In this document: positions 1 through 7,844 of the stretch, piece by piece
Position numbering within the stretch: the stretch's first letter is position 1
How the letters are laid out: each line of letters starts with the position of its first letter
Assembly: GCF_042655485.1 (NCBI RefSeq)
Contig: NZ_JBHSMC010000014.1
Location: 310,001-374,000, forward strand
DNA length: 64,000 bases
Reading direction: 5' to 3'
Source of the DNA: Lederbergia graminis
GTDB taxonomy: Bacteria; Bacillota; Bacilli; Bacillales; Bacillaceae_C
Program-made: the position numbers and the translations under genes
Notes under the pieces: generated by a model
The model's input: the letters and a program-made list of their open reading frames with translations, nothing else
What the model was told of the DNA's origin: nothing
Databases searched by the model: none

Positions 1-175
1 ACACCAATAATCCAACACAGGCTAATGTGGAGAAGTAGTACAAAAATTTATTTGACTTCTTTTGCCTTCTCGCTATTGTACTTTTAACTTTGTTTTTTTC
101 TCGATTTGTCATGTGAATTTTGCTCGTTAGGAAATCATCTAGTTCATTCTTTATTTGCTTATCAAATTCATCCAT
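1..175 (-). CDS. probable anti-sigma factor, N-terminal part only
   Basis: The gene runs off the left edge of the window; 58 residues are visible. Its ATG (175-173) overlaps the end of the ECF sigma gene by 8 nt, and a GGAGG Shine-Dalgarno lies inside the last sigma codons, so the two are translationally coupled. The visible protein is a charged cytoplasmic segment beginning MDEFDKQIKNELDDFL, then a Lys/Arg-rich stretch, then the start of a hydrophobic helix (FLYYFSTLACVGLLV). A short cytosolic domain followed by one membrane helix directly after an ECF sigma gene is the usual layout of a membrane-bound anti-sigma factor. The assignment rests on position and topology; no family motif is visible in this fragment. 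Confidence 0.6.
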   Translation of the reverse strand, partial: MDEFDKQIKNELDDFLTSKIHMTNREKNKVKSTIARRQKKSNKFLYYFSTLACVGLLV

Positions 176-716
176 GATTTCTGCCTCCTTCCATTTTTTC
201 CTTTAGTAGTTTTTTTCCGCGTGCCAGTCTAGACTTTACTGTATTGATATTCAATTTGGTAATTTCGCTGATTTCCTTCATCGTCATATTCTGGTAGTAG
301 AATAGGATGAGGATTTCTTTGTACTTTGGTGGAAGGCTTGTGATGCAAACAATTAAATAGCTGTTATTTTCTTTTTGGATAACTAAAGACTCTGCTGAAC
401 CAGATTTTCCATTAACGAAAGGTTCAATTAACGGTTTATACACGATATTGCGAAAACTCCATTTACGTTGGTAATCTTTACACTTATTAATGGTGATCCG
501 GATTAGCCATGTTTTGTAACTTGATTCGCCCCGGAAATTATCGAGTTGTTTATAACAAGAGATGAATACTTCTTGAAGTATGTCCTCGCATTGAGCGTGA
601 TCTTTTACATATAAATAGGCAATTCTTTTTAAATCATTTCCGTATTCATCCATGAGTTTATTTAAAAGTATCTCTTTTGATACTTCATCATTATCATCGA
701 CTTCTAAGTTGATCAC
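168..716 (-). CDS. ECF-type RNA polymerase sigma factor
   Basis: 182 residues, the usual size of a group 4 (ECF) sigma factor. Region 2 is at about residues 20-90 (core ARIAYLYVKDHAQCEDILQEVF-like, with the DxxQEVF signature and the TWLIRITINKCKDYQR block of region 2.4). Region 4 is at about 120-175, with LPPKYKEILILFYYQNMT and the helix-turn-helix ISEITKLNINTVKSRLARG. It directs RNA polymerase to a small regulon, normally in response to envelope stress and under control of the co-transcribed anti-sigma factor. The start is a GTG preceded by AAAGGGGGA. A candidate autoregulated ECF promoter lies just upstream (741-769). The specific paralogue (SigV, SigX, SigM, YlaC-like) cannot be decided by eye. 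Confidence 0.92.
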   Translation of the reverse strand: MINLEVDDNDEVSKEILLNKLMDEYGNDLKRIAYLYVKDHAQCEDILQEVFISCYKQLDNFRGESSYKTWLIRITINKCKDYQRKWSFRNIVYKPLIEPFVNGKSGSAESLVIQKENNSYLIVCITSLPPKYKEILILFYYQNMTMKEISEITKLNINTVKSRLARGKKLLKEKMEGGRNHG

Positions 717-740
717 ATTGGAATCCCCCTTTCATGAAAT

Positions 741-769
741 TAGACGTGAGTCAGTTAAATAATGACTCA
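741..769 (-). promoter_or_regulatory. candidate autoregulated ECF promoter
   Basis: On the minus strand TGAGTC (769-764) is followed by 17 nt and CGTC (746-743), close to the general Bacillus ECF pattern TGAAAC-N16/17-CGTC. It lies about 27 bp upstream of the sigma gene start. The -35 half is also one arm of a perfect inverted repeat, TGAGTCA-N9-TGACTCA (747-769), which might bind a regulator. Confidence 0.4.
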
Positions 770-788
770 TTTATTTTTAAAAAATAAA

Positions 789-892
789 GCTCTGTTAAAC
801 TCTGTTGTTGATTTCGTGCTGTTCCCGCAGGAGTCTCGTGTACATCCGCTACAATCAACTAAGTTGTTAACAACAATGAACTTTAACAGAGC
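789..892. repeat. interspersed repeat with GCTCTGTTAAA inverted ends (short copy)
   Basis: A 104-bp element bounded by GCTCTGTTAAA (789-799) and its inverse TTTAACAGAGC (882-892). A second nested inverted pair, GTTGTTGATTT and ATCAACTAAGTTGTTAACAAC, lies inside. A longer copy of the same element is at 52288-52474; the two share the terminal arms and the tract CGTGCTGTTCCCGCAGG...TCTCGTGTACATCCGCTACAAT. It carries no coding potential, so it behaves like a MITE-type dispersed repeat. Confidence 0.75.
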
Positions 893-923
893 AAAAAAAA
901 GATAGCCATTGCCTAGGCTATCT
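893..923 (-). terminator. rho-independent terminator of the C45 acyltransferase gene
   Basis: Read on the minus strand: stem AGATAGCC (923-916), 8-nt loop, GGCTATCT (907-900), then a run of seven further T (899-893). It lies directly after the stop at 936 and abuts the repeat at 789-892. Confidence 0.85.
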
Positions 924-935
924 CATGTTAGTTGA

Positions 936-1997
936 TTATCTTCGTGACCAATGGGCGTCTTCATCCATATGTACGAAGGGAATGTCGGTGTTGACTTCAC
1001 CATAAATTCGCTCTTCTTCGATATCGATACCACTTAACCATTTTGCAAAATCGAATACAATCGGTTCTCTGTCTCCCCCAAGTGCAATCCATGCCTTCAT
1101 TTCTCTTGGGAGATAAGCGGTCGTATGAATTGTTCCGGCCCAACTTCCATACAGGGTGGAGAAGATACCTTTATCGCTATCGTTTAGGAGTCGAAAGGCT
1201 GCTTTTGCATTGAGCTGCTGACGATTCTCCTCGATAATTGCAAGGCGTCGTTTCGAATCCACAAGATGGTTACGGTTTTCATGAGTCATTATCTCAAAGT
1301 GGTTCGTGCATGCATTTGCTTGGCGAACCTCCACAGCACGTGGAGACGTCTCTACAATAAATGTCTCCCCATGCTTATCATACACGATATAACTAAAGGA
1401 GTGTCGATGAGGTATTTCTTTTAACATTGACACAGCTTCTCTTGCATCTGCACAAGATTCCAAAATCAAGCGGCCAATCATACAACAAATAAATCCATCC
1501 CCAGGATTTTTACGATGCATGAAGTTATAGCCAACTGCAAGGCCTTTTTCATTCATGCCATCCATTCTTCCAGTAGCTCTTTGGCTTGGTCCTATAATGG
1601 CATATCCTTGATCAGTTGGTTGATAAAAAACATAGCGACCCTCATATGTTTTTGGGTGATAATCATAATTTCGTATTAAGTAGTGATCTCCTGTTACAAT
1701 GGAACACCCTGATTTTACATAATCAAGACGGTATCCGCCGAATTCTTGAAGCACTCGCTCCATTGGCCATTCAAGAGCTGCTTGGATGCCTAATAATTCA
1801 TCCCATACACCTGGTGCAAATGGAAGAATTGCTTGTTTGACTTCCTCCACTTTGATTGTAAATCGCGGTTTTCTCACCTTCCACTGTATTTCTCGATTCT
1901 TTACAGTTAGTGAGTTTCTTAATTTTTCCCCTTGCATGTAGCCGAAATCATAATGATTGCCACGAAATTGAATAATCTCACTATATATTTGCTTCAA
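936..1997 (-). CDS. C45-family autoproteolytic acyltransferase/hydrolase
   Basis: 353 residues related to the acyl-CoA:6-aminopenicillanate acyltransferase (peptidase C45)/linear amide hydrolase superfamily of Ntn hydrolases. Visible signatures are an N-terminal FRGNHYDFGYMQGE block, a candidate autoprocessing nucleophile Cys in SGCSIV near residue 97, LIRNYDYHP, and a Met/Asn-rich core NEKGLAVGYNFM. These enzymes cleave or transfer acyl groups on linear amides after self-cleavage at the Cys; the physiological substrate here is unknown. The start is TTG with AAGGA upstream, inside the end of the preceding hydrolase gene, so the two form an operon ending at the 893-923 terminator. No signal peptide, so a cytosolic enzyme. 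Confidence 0.85.
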   Translation of the reverse strand: MKQIYSEIIQFRGNHYDFGYMQGEKLRNSLTVKNREIQWKVRKPRFTIKVEEVKQAILPFAPGVWDELLGIQAALEWPMERVLQEFGGYRLDYVKSGCSIVTGDHYLIRNYDYHPKTYEGRYVFYQPTDQGYAIIGPSQRATGRMDGMNEKGLAVGYNFMHRKNPGDGFICCMIGRLILESCADAREAVSMLKEIPHRHSFSYIVYDKHGETFIVETSPRAVEVRQANACTNHFEIMTHENRNHLVDSKRRLAIIEENRQQLNAKAAFRLLNDSDKGIFSTLYGSWAGTIHTTAYLPREMKAWIALGGDREPIVFDFAKWLSGIDIEEERIYGEVNTDIPFVHMDEDAHWSRR

Positions 1998-2010
1998 AAA
2001 ATCAAATCCT

Positions 2011-2547
2011 TCATTCTGATGTGGAATATGCTTCTACGTACTCATCATAATCTAATACTTCTATTACTTCTGACCAATGTAATACAGTGCCCAGAAAATC
2101 ACGGATATCGAGTCCAGGCATTTCATATGATTCTTCATTATTTACTGTTCCTGTCGCATTTTCGATAAAAGTCACTTCATACCCTCTATCATAAGCTGCT
2201 ATTGCTGTAAACATACAACAAAACTCGGTATTAAAACCAGTAATGAACAGATGATCGACACCAAGCTCCTTTAATTTTTCAGCTAAATCGGTTTTGTAAA
2301 AAGAACTAGGAGTTTGTTTTTCAATAACACAATCAGCATACTCTTTTACAGATTCATGTAGTTCTGAACCTCTAGATCCTCGAAAGAGTGGACTTTCTTC
2401 TGCGTCGTCAAAGTGTCTAATAAAAATGACGGGCAACTCTTTTTTCTTGAAATCTTTTATTACATTTTGAATAAGAGTTAATTCCTCGTCGAAGTTATCA
2501 AATTCGACAATTCCATTTTGAACATCAATAACTAACAAAGCTTGCAT
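2011..2547 (-). CDS. isochorismatase-family cysteine hydrolase
   Basis: 178 residues with the isochorismatase/nicotinamidase-like fold: the catalytic Asp is in the opening LLVIDVQNGIV, a Lys candidate follows in FYKTDL, and the nucleophilic Cys is in GFNTEFCCMFTA. Members hydrolyse amides, ureido groups or vinyl ethers; the substrate is not predictable from the sequence. I chose the ATG at 2547 because AGGTTGGGG sits upstream at good spacing. An in-frame TTG four codons earlier lies directly on the AAAGG and is less likely. The stop overlaps the ribosome binding site of the C45 acyltransferase, so both are probably one transcript. Confidence 0.88.
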   Translation of the reverse strand: MQALLVIDVQNGIVEFDNFDEELTLIQNVIKDFKKKELPVIFIRHFDDAEESPLFRGSRGSELHESVKEYADCVIEKQTPSSFYKTDLAEKLKELGVDHLFITGFNTEFCCMFTAIAAYDRGYEVTFIENATGTVNNEESYEMPGLDIRDFLGTVLHWSEVIEVLDYDEYVEAYSTSE

Positions 2548-2694
2548 TATATACCCCAACCTTTTTTCTTTTTATCATACTATATTAATATTGAGAATGC
2601 TTGAAAACAAGGTCAGTGTTTCCATTCCATTTAAGATGAAGAGATTGAATGAAGGGAGTAAGTAAGTACTATTTATGGAACTTGTCTTATTGGG

Positions 2695-2708
2695 TGTAAT
2701 CGGTTACA
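2695..2708 (+). promoter_or_regulatory. cre site (CcpA operator) upstream of the GH78 gene
   Basis: TGTAATCGGTTACA fits the cre consensus TGWNANCGNTNWCA at every defined position and is nearly palindromic around the central CG. It lies 25 bp upstream of the likely start of the GH78 gene, a position where bound CcpA would block transcription during growth on preferred sugars. A local LacI-family repressor site is an alternative, but no LacI gene is nearby. Confidence 0.65.
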
Positions 2709-2733
2709 ATTCCAGTAAAAGGGAGTGGTGAGT

Positions 2734-5622
2734 TTGATAGATTGGCAGGCGAAGTGGATTTGGAATGAGGGTGAAGAAAGTCCGCGAAATCAGTGGTGGA
2801 TGTTTAGGAAAAGATTCGACATCACAAGTAGAGAGTGGGGGAGTGCAAAACTTTCTATTACTGCAGATTCACGTTATGTATTATATATTAATGGGAAGCA
2901 AGTGGGGAGAGGACCTGTACGTTCTTGGCCGAGTGAGCAAGCTTTTGATACATATGAAGTAGGACATTTATTAAAAGCAGGACAGGAGAATGTAATCTCC
3001 GTTCTTGTGATGCATTTTGGAACTACCAACTTTTGTTATGTAAGAGGGCGGGGTGGACTGCTTGCCCAATTAGATATCCTGCAAAATGATAAAGTGTTGC
3101 AGTCCGTGCGTTCCGATAATAGTTGGAAGACAGCTCAATACCAAGCTCAAGATACTAGGTCACCAAGAATTTCCTGTCAGCTTCCTTTCACGGAAAATAT
3201 AGATGGTAGATTAATAGAAGCAGAATGGGTGGAGGTTAACTATGACGATATAAGATGGGAGCAAGCTGTAGAAATTGGTAGTGTTGGAATGGAACCGTGG
3301 ACATCGCTAGTACCAAGTGAAATCCCTTTTTTAACAGAGGAGCCAATTCAACCTACACGAGTTACTTCTTTGAAAAAAGTAAAAGGGATTACTTGGTCGA
3401 CGAATATTGAGCTTAGAAATCATATGCAGCTTGAAAGTACCAATCATGCGAACAAGGTTGGCTTTGTCGGCTATATTGCAACAATTATTCGGATGGAATC
3501 TACTGCAAAAGTGATGCTTGGGTTTGTTTATTCTACTCGCAACTTTGGTTTATGCAGTATTGATGGGAAGCATTATCACCCACATCAGTTCCTAGCAAAA
3601 GGTCAAGAAAAATACTTAGAATTGGAATTAACTGCAGGAGACCACCTTTTCATGATGGATGTAACGGATATTGATCATGGAGATGGCTTCCATATGGGAA
3701 TAGATAGTGAGGCTAACGTTGAAATTGTCTCGCCGATTGAACATGAATCGCCATTCATTACAATTGGACCATTTATGACGAAGGAATACATTAATGATGA
3801 ACCACATCGTAATCCTTTTGAAAAGTTTAGGGATCCAAATTCAAACGACCCTATTGTGAGAGATTTCCAAGGAGTATTGACTATATCGTCTATCCATGAG
3901 TTAGATAGATTCAAAGAATGGATAAGGCCGATTCCGCTTCCTTTGGTGAGTAGGGCGGATGTGTTCGCACATTCGATTTGGAATCGAGAAGAAATCGCGA
4001 CTCCCGTGCCAACAAGTTTTAACGAAGCGATTGCAACGGCAGCAACACCAGCAATCGTTCCAAAATACGAGGATTACGACACACAATTCATCGTCGATTT
4101 TGGGAAGGAGTATTCTGGCTTTCTTGAATTTGAAATAGAAGCTGCAGCCGGTACCGTGGTAGATTTTTATGGTTTTGAATATATGAATGGGGATTACCGT
4201 CAAGAAATGTATCGAATGGATAATACATTACGCTATGTAACTCGAAATGGTTATCAGAAATACATATCGAATGTACGCAGAGGACTTCGCTATGTCATGG
4301 TAACAGTTCGAAATATGAATAGTCCGGTGAAAATTCATCGTTTGCGGATGATACAAAGTAATTATCCTGTATCGGAAATTGGCCAATTTGTTAGCTCAGA
4401 TCCACTTTTAAATGATATTTGGGAGATTAGTAGGCATACAACAAAACTTTGTATGGAAGATACGTTTGTCGATTGTCCAACATTTGAACAAACCTATTGG
4501 GTTGGAGACAGTAGGAATGAAGCGCTCATCAATTATTATTTATTTGGATCGCTAGATATTGTGAAACGTTGCTTGAAACTTGTACCTCCATCCAAAGAAG
4601 TGACTCCACTATATATGAGTCAAGTGCCGAGCGGATGGAATAATGTCATCCCGAACTGGACGTTTTTCTGGGCGATTGCATGTAAGGAGTACTATGATCA
4701 AACAGAGGACATCGATTTTGTGCAGGATATGTGGCCAAAGGTGAAATATACGTTGGATTATTATTTAACTCATCTAAATAAGGATGATCTTTTCTCCATA
4801 TCTGCATGGAATTTGCTTGATTGGGCACCGATGGATCAACCGAATGAAGGTGTTGTCACACATCAAAATATGTTTCTAGCAAAAACGTTAAAAGAAGCAA
4901 GTACCTTAGCAGACATAGCAGGTGATTTACAAGCAAAGGTAGATTATGAACAAGCATATAGTTCTCTCAAAGCTGCAATTAATAAAGCGTTATGGTCAAA
5001 TGAAAAAAATGCGTATTCCGATTGCATAAAGAGGAATGGGGAGTTGTCAGAAACGTACAGTATGCAAACACAGGTCGTTGCGTATGTATGTGACATAACA
5101 GATGGAGAGCGCAAGAAAATCATTGAAAATTACTTAGTGAATCCACCAAGCGACTTTGTTCAAATTGGTAGTCCGTTTATTTCTTTCTTCTATTATGAGG
5201 CACTAACGAAGGCAGGAAAACATAGCTTTATGCTCGACGACATTCGCAAAAATTATGGTGTCATGATTGAGTATGGAGCAACGACCTGTTGGGAGATGTA
5301 CCCGCAACGAATTGGGGATGAAATAGATCCGAGGAACTTAACGAGAAGTCATTGCCATGCATGGTCTGCAGCACCAGGATATTTTCTTGGAAAATATGTC
5401 TTAGGTGTTAGTAGTGCAGCTCCTGGATGGAAAAAGGTAATCATCAATCCACAACCAGGTGACTTAGATTGGGCAAAAGGGGCAGTTCCATTACCAAACG
5501 GTGGTGTTGTTCAGGTCGAGTGGAGAAAGAACGATAAGCAATTTACATTACATGTGGATGCACCAGAGGAAGTTGAAATCGAAATAAAAGCTCCAGTAGA
5601 TTACGAGTTAATATTAAACTAA
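2734..5622 (+). CDS. GH78 alpha-L-rhamnosidase-like glycoside hydrolase
   Basis: About 962 residues with GH78 architecture: N-terminal beta domain with a sugar-binding-like stretch (YVLYINGKQVGRGPVRSW, about residues 45-65), a second beta domain, the (alpha/alpha)6 catalytic barrel at about 560-880, and a C-terminal beta domain. The catalytic region shows DCPTFEQTYWVGDSRNE from residue 580 (acidic acid/base cluster) and ATTCWEMYP with the candidate base Glu near 854. No signal peptide, so it probably trims imported rhamnosides or related oligosaccharides in the cytosol. The start is ambiguous: two GTG codons (2725, 2728) sit on the GGGAG ribosome binding site, so the TTG at 2734 with 8-nt spacing is preferred. 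A cre site upstream suggests carbon catabolite control. It stands alone, ended by a bidirectional terminator. Confidence 0.85.
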   Translation: MIDWQAKWIWNEGEESPRNQWWMFRKRFDITSREWGSAKLSITADSRYVLYINGKQVGRGPVRSWPSEQAFDTYEVGHLLKAGQENVISVLVMHFGTTNFCYVRGRGGLLAQLDILQNDKVLQSVRSDNSWKTAQYQAQDTRSPRISCQLPFTENIDGRLIEAEWVEVNYDDIRWEQAVEIGSVGMEPWTSLVPSEIPFLTEEPIQPTRVTSLKKVKGITWSTNIELRNHMQLESTNHANKVGFVGYIATIIRMESTAKVMLGFVYSTRNFGLCSIDGKHYHPHQFLAKGQEKYLELELTAGDHLFMMDVTDIDHGDGFHMGIDSEANVEIVSPIEHESPFITIGPFMTKEYINDEPHRNPFEKFRDPNSNDPIVRDFQGVLTISSIHELDRFKEWIRPIPLPLVSRADVFAHSIWNREEIATPVPTSFNEAIATAATPAIVPKYEDYDTQFIVDFGKEYSGFLEFEIEAAAGTVVDFYGFEYMNGDYRQEMYRMDNTLRYVTRNGYQKYISNVRRGLRYVMVTVRNMNSPVKIHRLRMIQSNYPVSEIGQFVSSDPLLNDIWEISRHTTKLCMEDTFVDCPTFEQTYWVGDSRNEALINYYLFGSLDIVKRCLKLVPPSKEVTPLYMSQVPSGWNNVIPNWTFFWAIACKEYYDQTEDIDFVQDMWPKVKYTLDYYLTHLNKDDLFSISAWNLLDWAPMDQPNEGVVTHQNMFLAKTLKEASTLADIAGDLQAKVDYEQAYSSLKAAINKALWSNEKNAYSDCIKRNGELSETYSMQTQVVAYVCDITDGERKKIIENYLVNPPSDFVQIGSPFISFFYYEALTKAGKHSFMLDDIRKNYGVMIEYGATTCWEMYPQRIGDEIDPRNLTRSHCHAWSAAPGYFLGKYVLGVSSAAPGWKKVIINPQPGDLDWAKGAVPLPNGGVVQVEWRKNDKQFTLHVDAPEEVEIEIKAPVDYELILN

Positions 5623-5625
5623 ACG

Positions 5626-5658
5626 AAAAACCAAGGTCGCTATCTGACCTTGGTTTTT
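5626..5658. terminator. bidirectional terminator between GH78 and ilvA
   Basis: Perfect 13-bp stem AAAAACCAAGGTC / GACCTTGGTTTTT with a 7-nt loop between two convergent genes. The A-run on one side and T-run on the other allow it to serve both directions. Confidence 0.9.
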
Positions 5659-5664
5659 GAATGT

Positions 5665-6927
5665 TTATATTAATAAATGGAATAGCGTACTATCATTATT
5701 GATTTCTGTGTATGGGAAGCCTTTTTGTTCCATACGTTCAATCAGACCTGCATAGTCTTCCTTACGTTTCAGCTCGATACCAACAAGTCCAGGACCACTT
5801 TCTTTGTTGTTTTTCTTCGTATACTCAAATGTCGTAATATCATCATCAGGTCCTAAGACATTATCGAGAAATTCACGAAGTGCACCAGCACGTTGTGGGA
5901 AATTAATAATGAAGTAGTATAGTAATCCTTCGTAAATTAAAGACTTCTCTTTAATTTCTTGCATGCGGCCAATGTCGTTATTCCCACCACTGACAACACA
6001 AATAACCGATTTGCCTTTAATTTCTTCTTTATAAAAATCCAGTGCTGCTATTGGTAATGCACCAGCTGGTTCGGCAATGATTGCGTGTTGGTTATATAAA
6101 TCTAAGATAGATGTACATACTTTGCCTTCTGGTACAGGTATAATATCATCCACATATTTGCTGCAAAGCTCATATGTTTTCTTACCGACACATTTTACTG
6201 CAGCTCCATCCACAAATTTATCAATTGTTTCGAGCGCAATCACACCATTGTTTTTGATTGCTGCTTTCATACTTGCAGCACCCTCTGGCTCCACACCTAT
6301 CATCTTTGTATGAGGAGACACGTTTTTAATATATGCACTTAATCCTGCGACAAGTCCGCCTCCACCAATGCTAGCAAAGACGAAATCAACTGGTTCTTCA
6401 AGATCGTTCATAATTTCAACTGCAACTGTACCTTGACCAGATATAATATCATGGTCATCGAACGGATGAATGAAAATCTTATCGTTTTCCTGAGCATAGT
6501 TAATCGCACTTTCTGAAGAGTCATCGAAAGTATCGCCAACTAAAGCTATCTCTACAAAATTGCGACCGAACATTTTCACTTGATCTATTTTCTGCTTAGG
6601 TGTTGTTTGTGGCATGAAAATTTTACCATTAATACCAAGGTCCGCACACGCGAAGGCAACCCCTTGAGCATGGTTCCCAGCACTTGCGCAAACTACCCCT
6701 TTTTCACGGGCAGCATTTTCGATCGTTTTAATTTTATAATAAGCACCACGTAGTTTGAAAGAACGTACGTGTTGCAAGTCTTCTCTTTTAATGTATACGT
6801 GACAGCCATATTTTTCAGATAGTCGCTCATTCTTCTGCAAAGGCGTATGTGCCACTACATCTTTTAATTGTTGATATGCAATGAGTATATCCTCCACATG
6901 AACTGTCTTTTCTTTTGTATCGTTCAT
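5665..6927 (-). CDS. ilvA: threonine ammonia-lyase (threonine deaminase)
   Basis: About 420 residues; converts threonine to 2-oxobutanoate and ammonia, the first step towards isoleucine. The PLP lysine is in VRSFKLRGAY near residue 58, with SAGNHAQG and the phosphate-binding GGGGL loop (ASIGGGGLVAG). The C-terminal ~90 residues (LLYYFIINFPQRAGALREFL...) form a single ACT-like regulatory domain, as in the Bacillus-type biosynthetic enzyme. It stands alone, away from the ilv-leu operon. The start is unsettled: GTG at 6939 lies only 2 nt from the GGAGG and ATG at 6927 lies 14 nt from it. The best-spaced start codon belongs to a three-codon ORF whose stop overlaps the ATG at 6927, so I take that ATG as a re-initiation start. 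Confidence 0.93.
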   Translation of the reverse strand: MNDTKEKTVHVEDILIAYQQLKDVVAHTPLQKNERLSEKYGCHVYIKREDLQHVRSFKLRGAYYKIKTIENAAREKGVVCASAGNHAQGVAFACADLGINGKIFMPQTTPKQKIDQVKMFGRNFVEIALVGDTFDDSSESAINYAQENDKIFIHPFDDHDIISGQGTVAVEIMNDLEEPVDFVFASIGGGGLVAGLSAYIKNVSPHTKMIGVEPEGAASMKAAIKNNGVIALETIDKFVDGAAVKCVGKKTYELCSKYVDDIIPVPEGKVCTSILDLYNQHAIIAEPAGALPIAALDFYKEEIKGKSVICVVSGGNNDIGRMQEIKEKSLIYEGLLYYFIINFPQRAGALREFLDNVLGPDDDITTFEYTKKNNKESGPGLVGIELKRKEDYAGLIERMEQKGFPYTEINNDSTLFHLLI

Positions 6928-6946
6928 GGCGTCATCCACTTCCTCC
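6924..6946 (-). promoter_or_regulatory. ilvA translation-initiation region with a Met-Thr-Pro mini-ORF
   Basis: On the minus strand GGAGG (6946-6942) is followed after 6 nt by ATG ACG CCA TGA (6935-6924). The TGA overlaps the ilvA ATG (6927-6925) in an ATGA junction. The mini-ORF therefore holds the best-spaced start codon, and ilvA may be read by termination-reinitiation. The single internal codon encodes threonine, the substrate of IlvA. Read directly from the sequence; its functional meaning is inference. Confidence 0.35.
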
Positions 6947-7048
6947 GTTAAACTTTTGAATATTTGCTAATTATATCATGAAATTACTCAAATAACACCA
7001 CGAATATTCCAACAATTTAAATGATAACGCACCCAATTATAATATCGG

Positions 7049-7717
7049 TTAGTAAGAAAATTCGGCTGTTACTTCACTCTTAATTTCCATCGAACTAGAT
7101 TGGATTGGTGTACTTGCTTCACTCTTTACCATTGCTACTGGTTGGAAAGGAATAGGACCGCCACTTTCACGAGTATTTTCTGCAACTAACGTTGGTTCCT
7201 TTATTAATGGAACTTTTAATGTGTTGGCGATGGTTTCAGCCTTTTGACCAGCATTTAACACCGCTAAAGAAAGTGCTTGTTGATAGTATTTGCTATATTC
7301 GGAAGTGTCGAAGGTAATCCCTCTTACAATATTGGCACCATTATTGACAGCAGTATCGACAACAAGACCAGTATTATTAATATCTGCTACGGTGATGAGG
7401 AGAACATGTTCTACTTTATAATTACTGAAAACTTGTTTACCGTCACTAAAATCATAAAGAGGATAGATGGAATAATCAATTGTTTGCATGCTATCCTCGG
7501 GGATACCAATTTTCTTTAATTCATTTTTGATATTTGTAATAATGTTAGCATTTTCCTGTTGTGCTGTTGCTAGCACCTTATTTTCTGTTGCAGCACCTAG
7601 TGTTATTTTTGCTATATCAGGTTGAACCGTTACGGAACCTTCGCCGATTACTCTAATAATATTTCGTCTTCTTTTATTCGTATTTTCATTCGTCCTAAAT
7701 CCAGGTGAATAATACAA
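7049..7717 (-). CDS. SIMPL (DUF541) domain protein
   Basis: About 222 residues with one SIMPL domain: opening IIRVIGEGSVTVQPDIAKI, a central EHVLLITVADINNTG segment and VRGITFDTSEYSKYYQQALS. SIMPL proteins form beta-rich oligomers often found at the cell surface, but this one has no evident signal peptide (Arg/Lys-rich, unstructured first 25 residues), so it may be cytosolic. No biochemical role can be assigned. The ATG at 7723 directly abuts AGGAG, leaving no spacing; the TTG two codons later (7717) has ideal 6-nt spacing and is preferred. The 52-bp repeat array begins just upstream of this gene. Confidence 0.8.
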   Translation of the reverse strand: MYYSPGFRTNENTNKRRRNIIRVIGEGSVTVQPDIAKITLGAATENKVLATAQQENANIITNIKNELKKIGIPEDSMQTIDYSIYPLYDFSDGKQVFSNYKVEHVLLITVADINNTGLVVDTAVNNGANIVRGITFDTSEYSKYYQQALSLAVLNAGQKAETIANTLKVPLIKEPTLVAENTRESGGPIPFQPVAMVKSEASTPIQSSSMEIKSEVTAEFSY

Positions 7718-7844
7718 TTCCATCTCCTCGCTTTCGTAATAAAAATCCGGAGCACCATTGCTATTTATATGATTATTTTAGCACTAAAAATACCAGTAAA
7801 AGTAATTATCCATGGATAATAGCTAAATAATTTGCTCATTCGTC

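Noticed and set aside
6947..7048. A T-box leader ahead of ilvA
   Set aside because: Only about 100 bp separate the genes, and no T-box sequence or antiterminator hairpin is visible.
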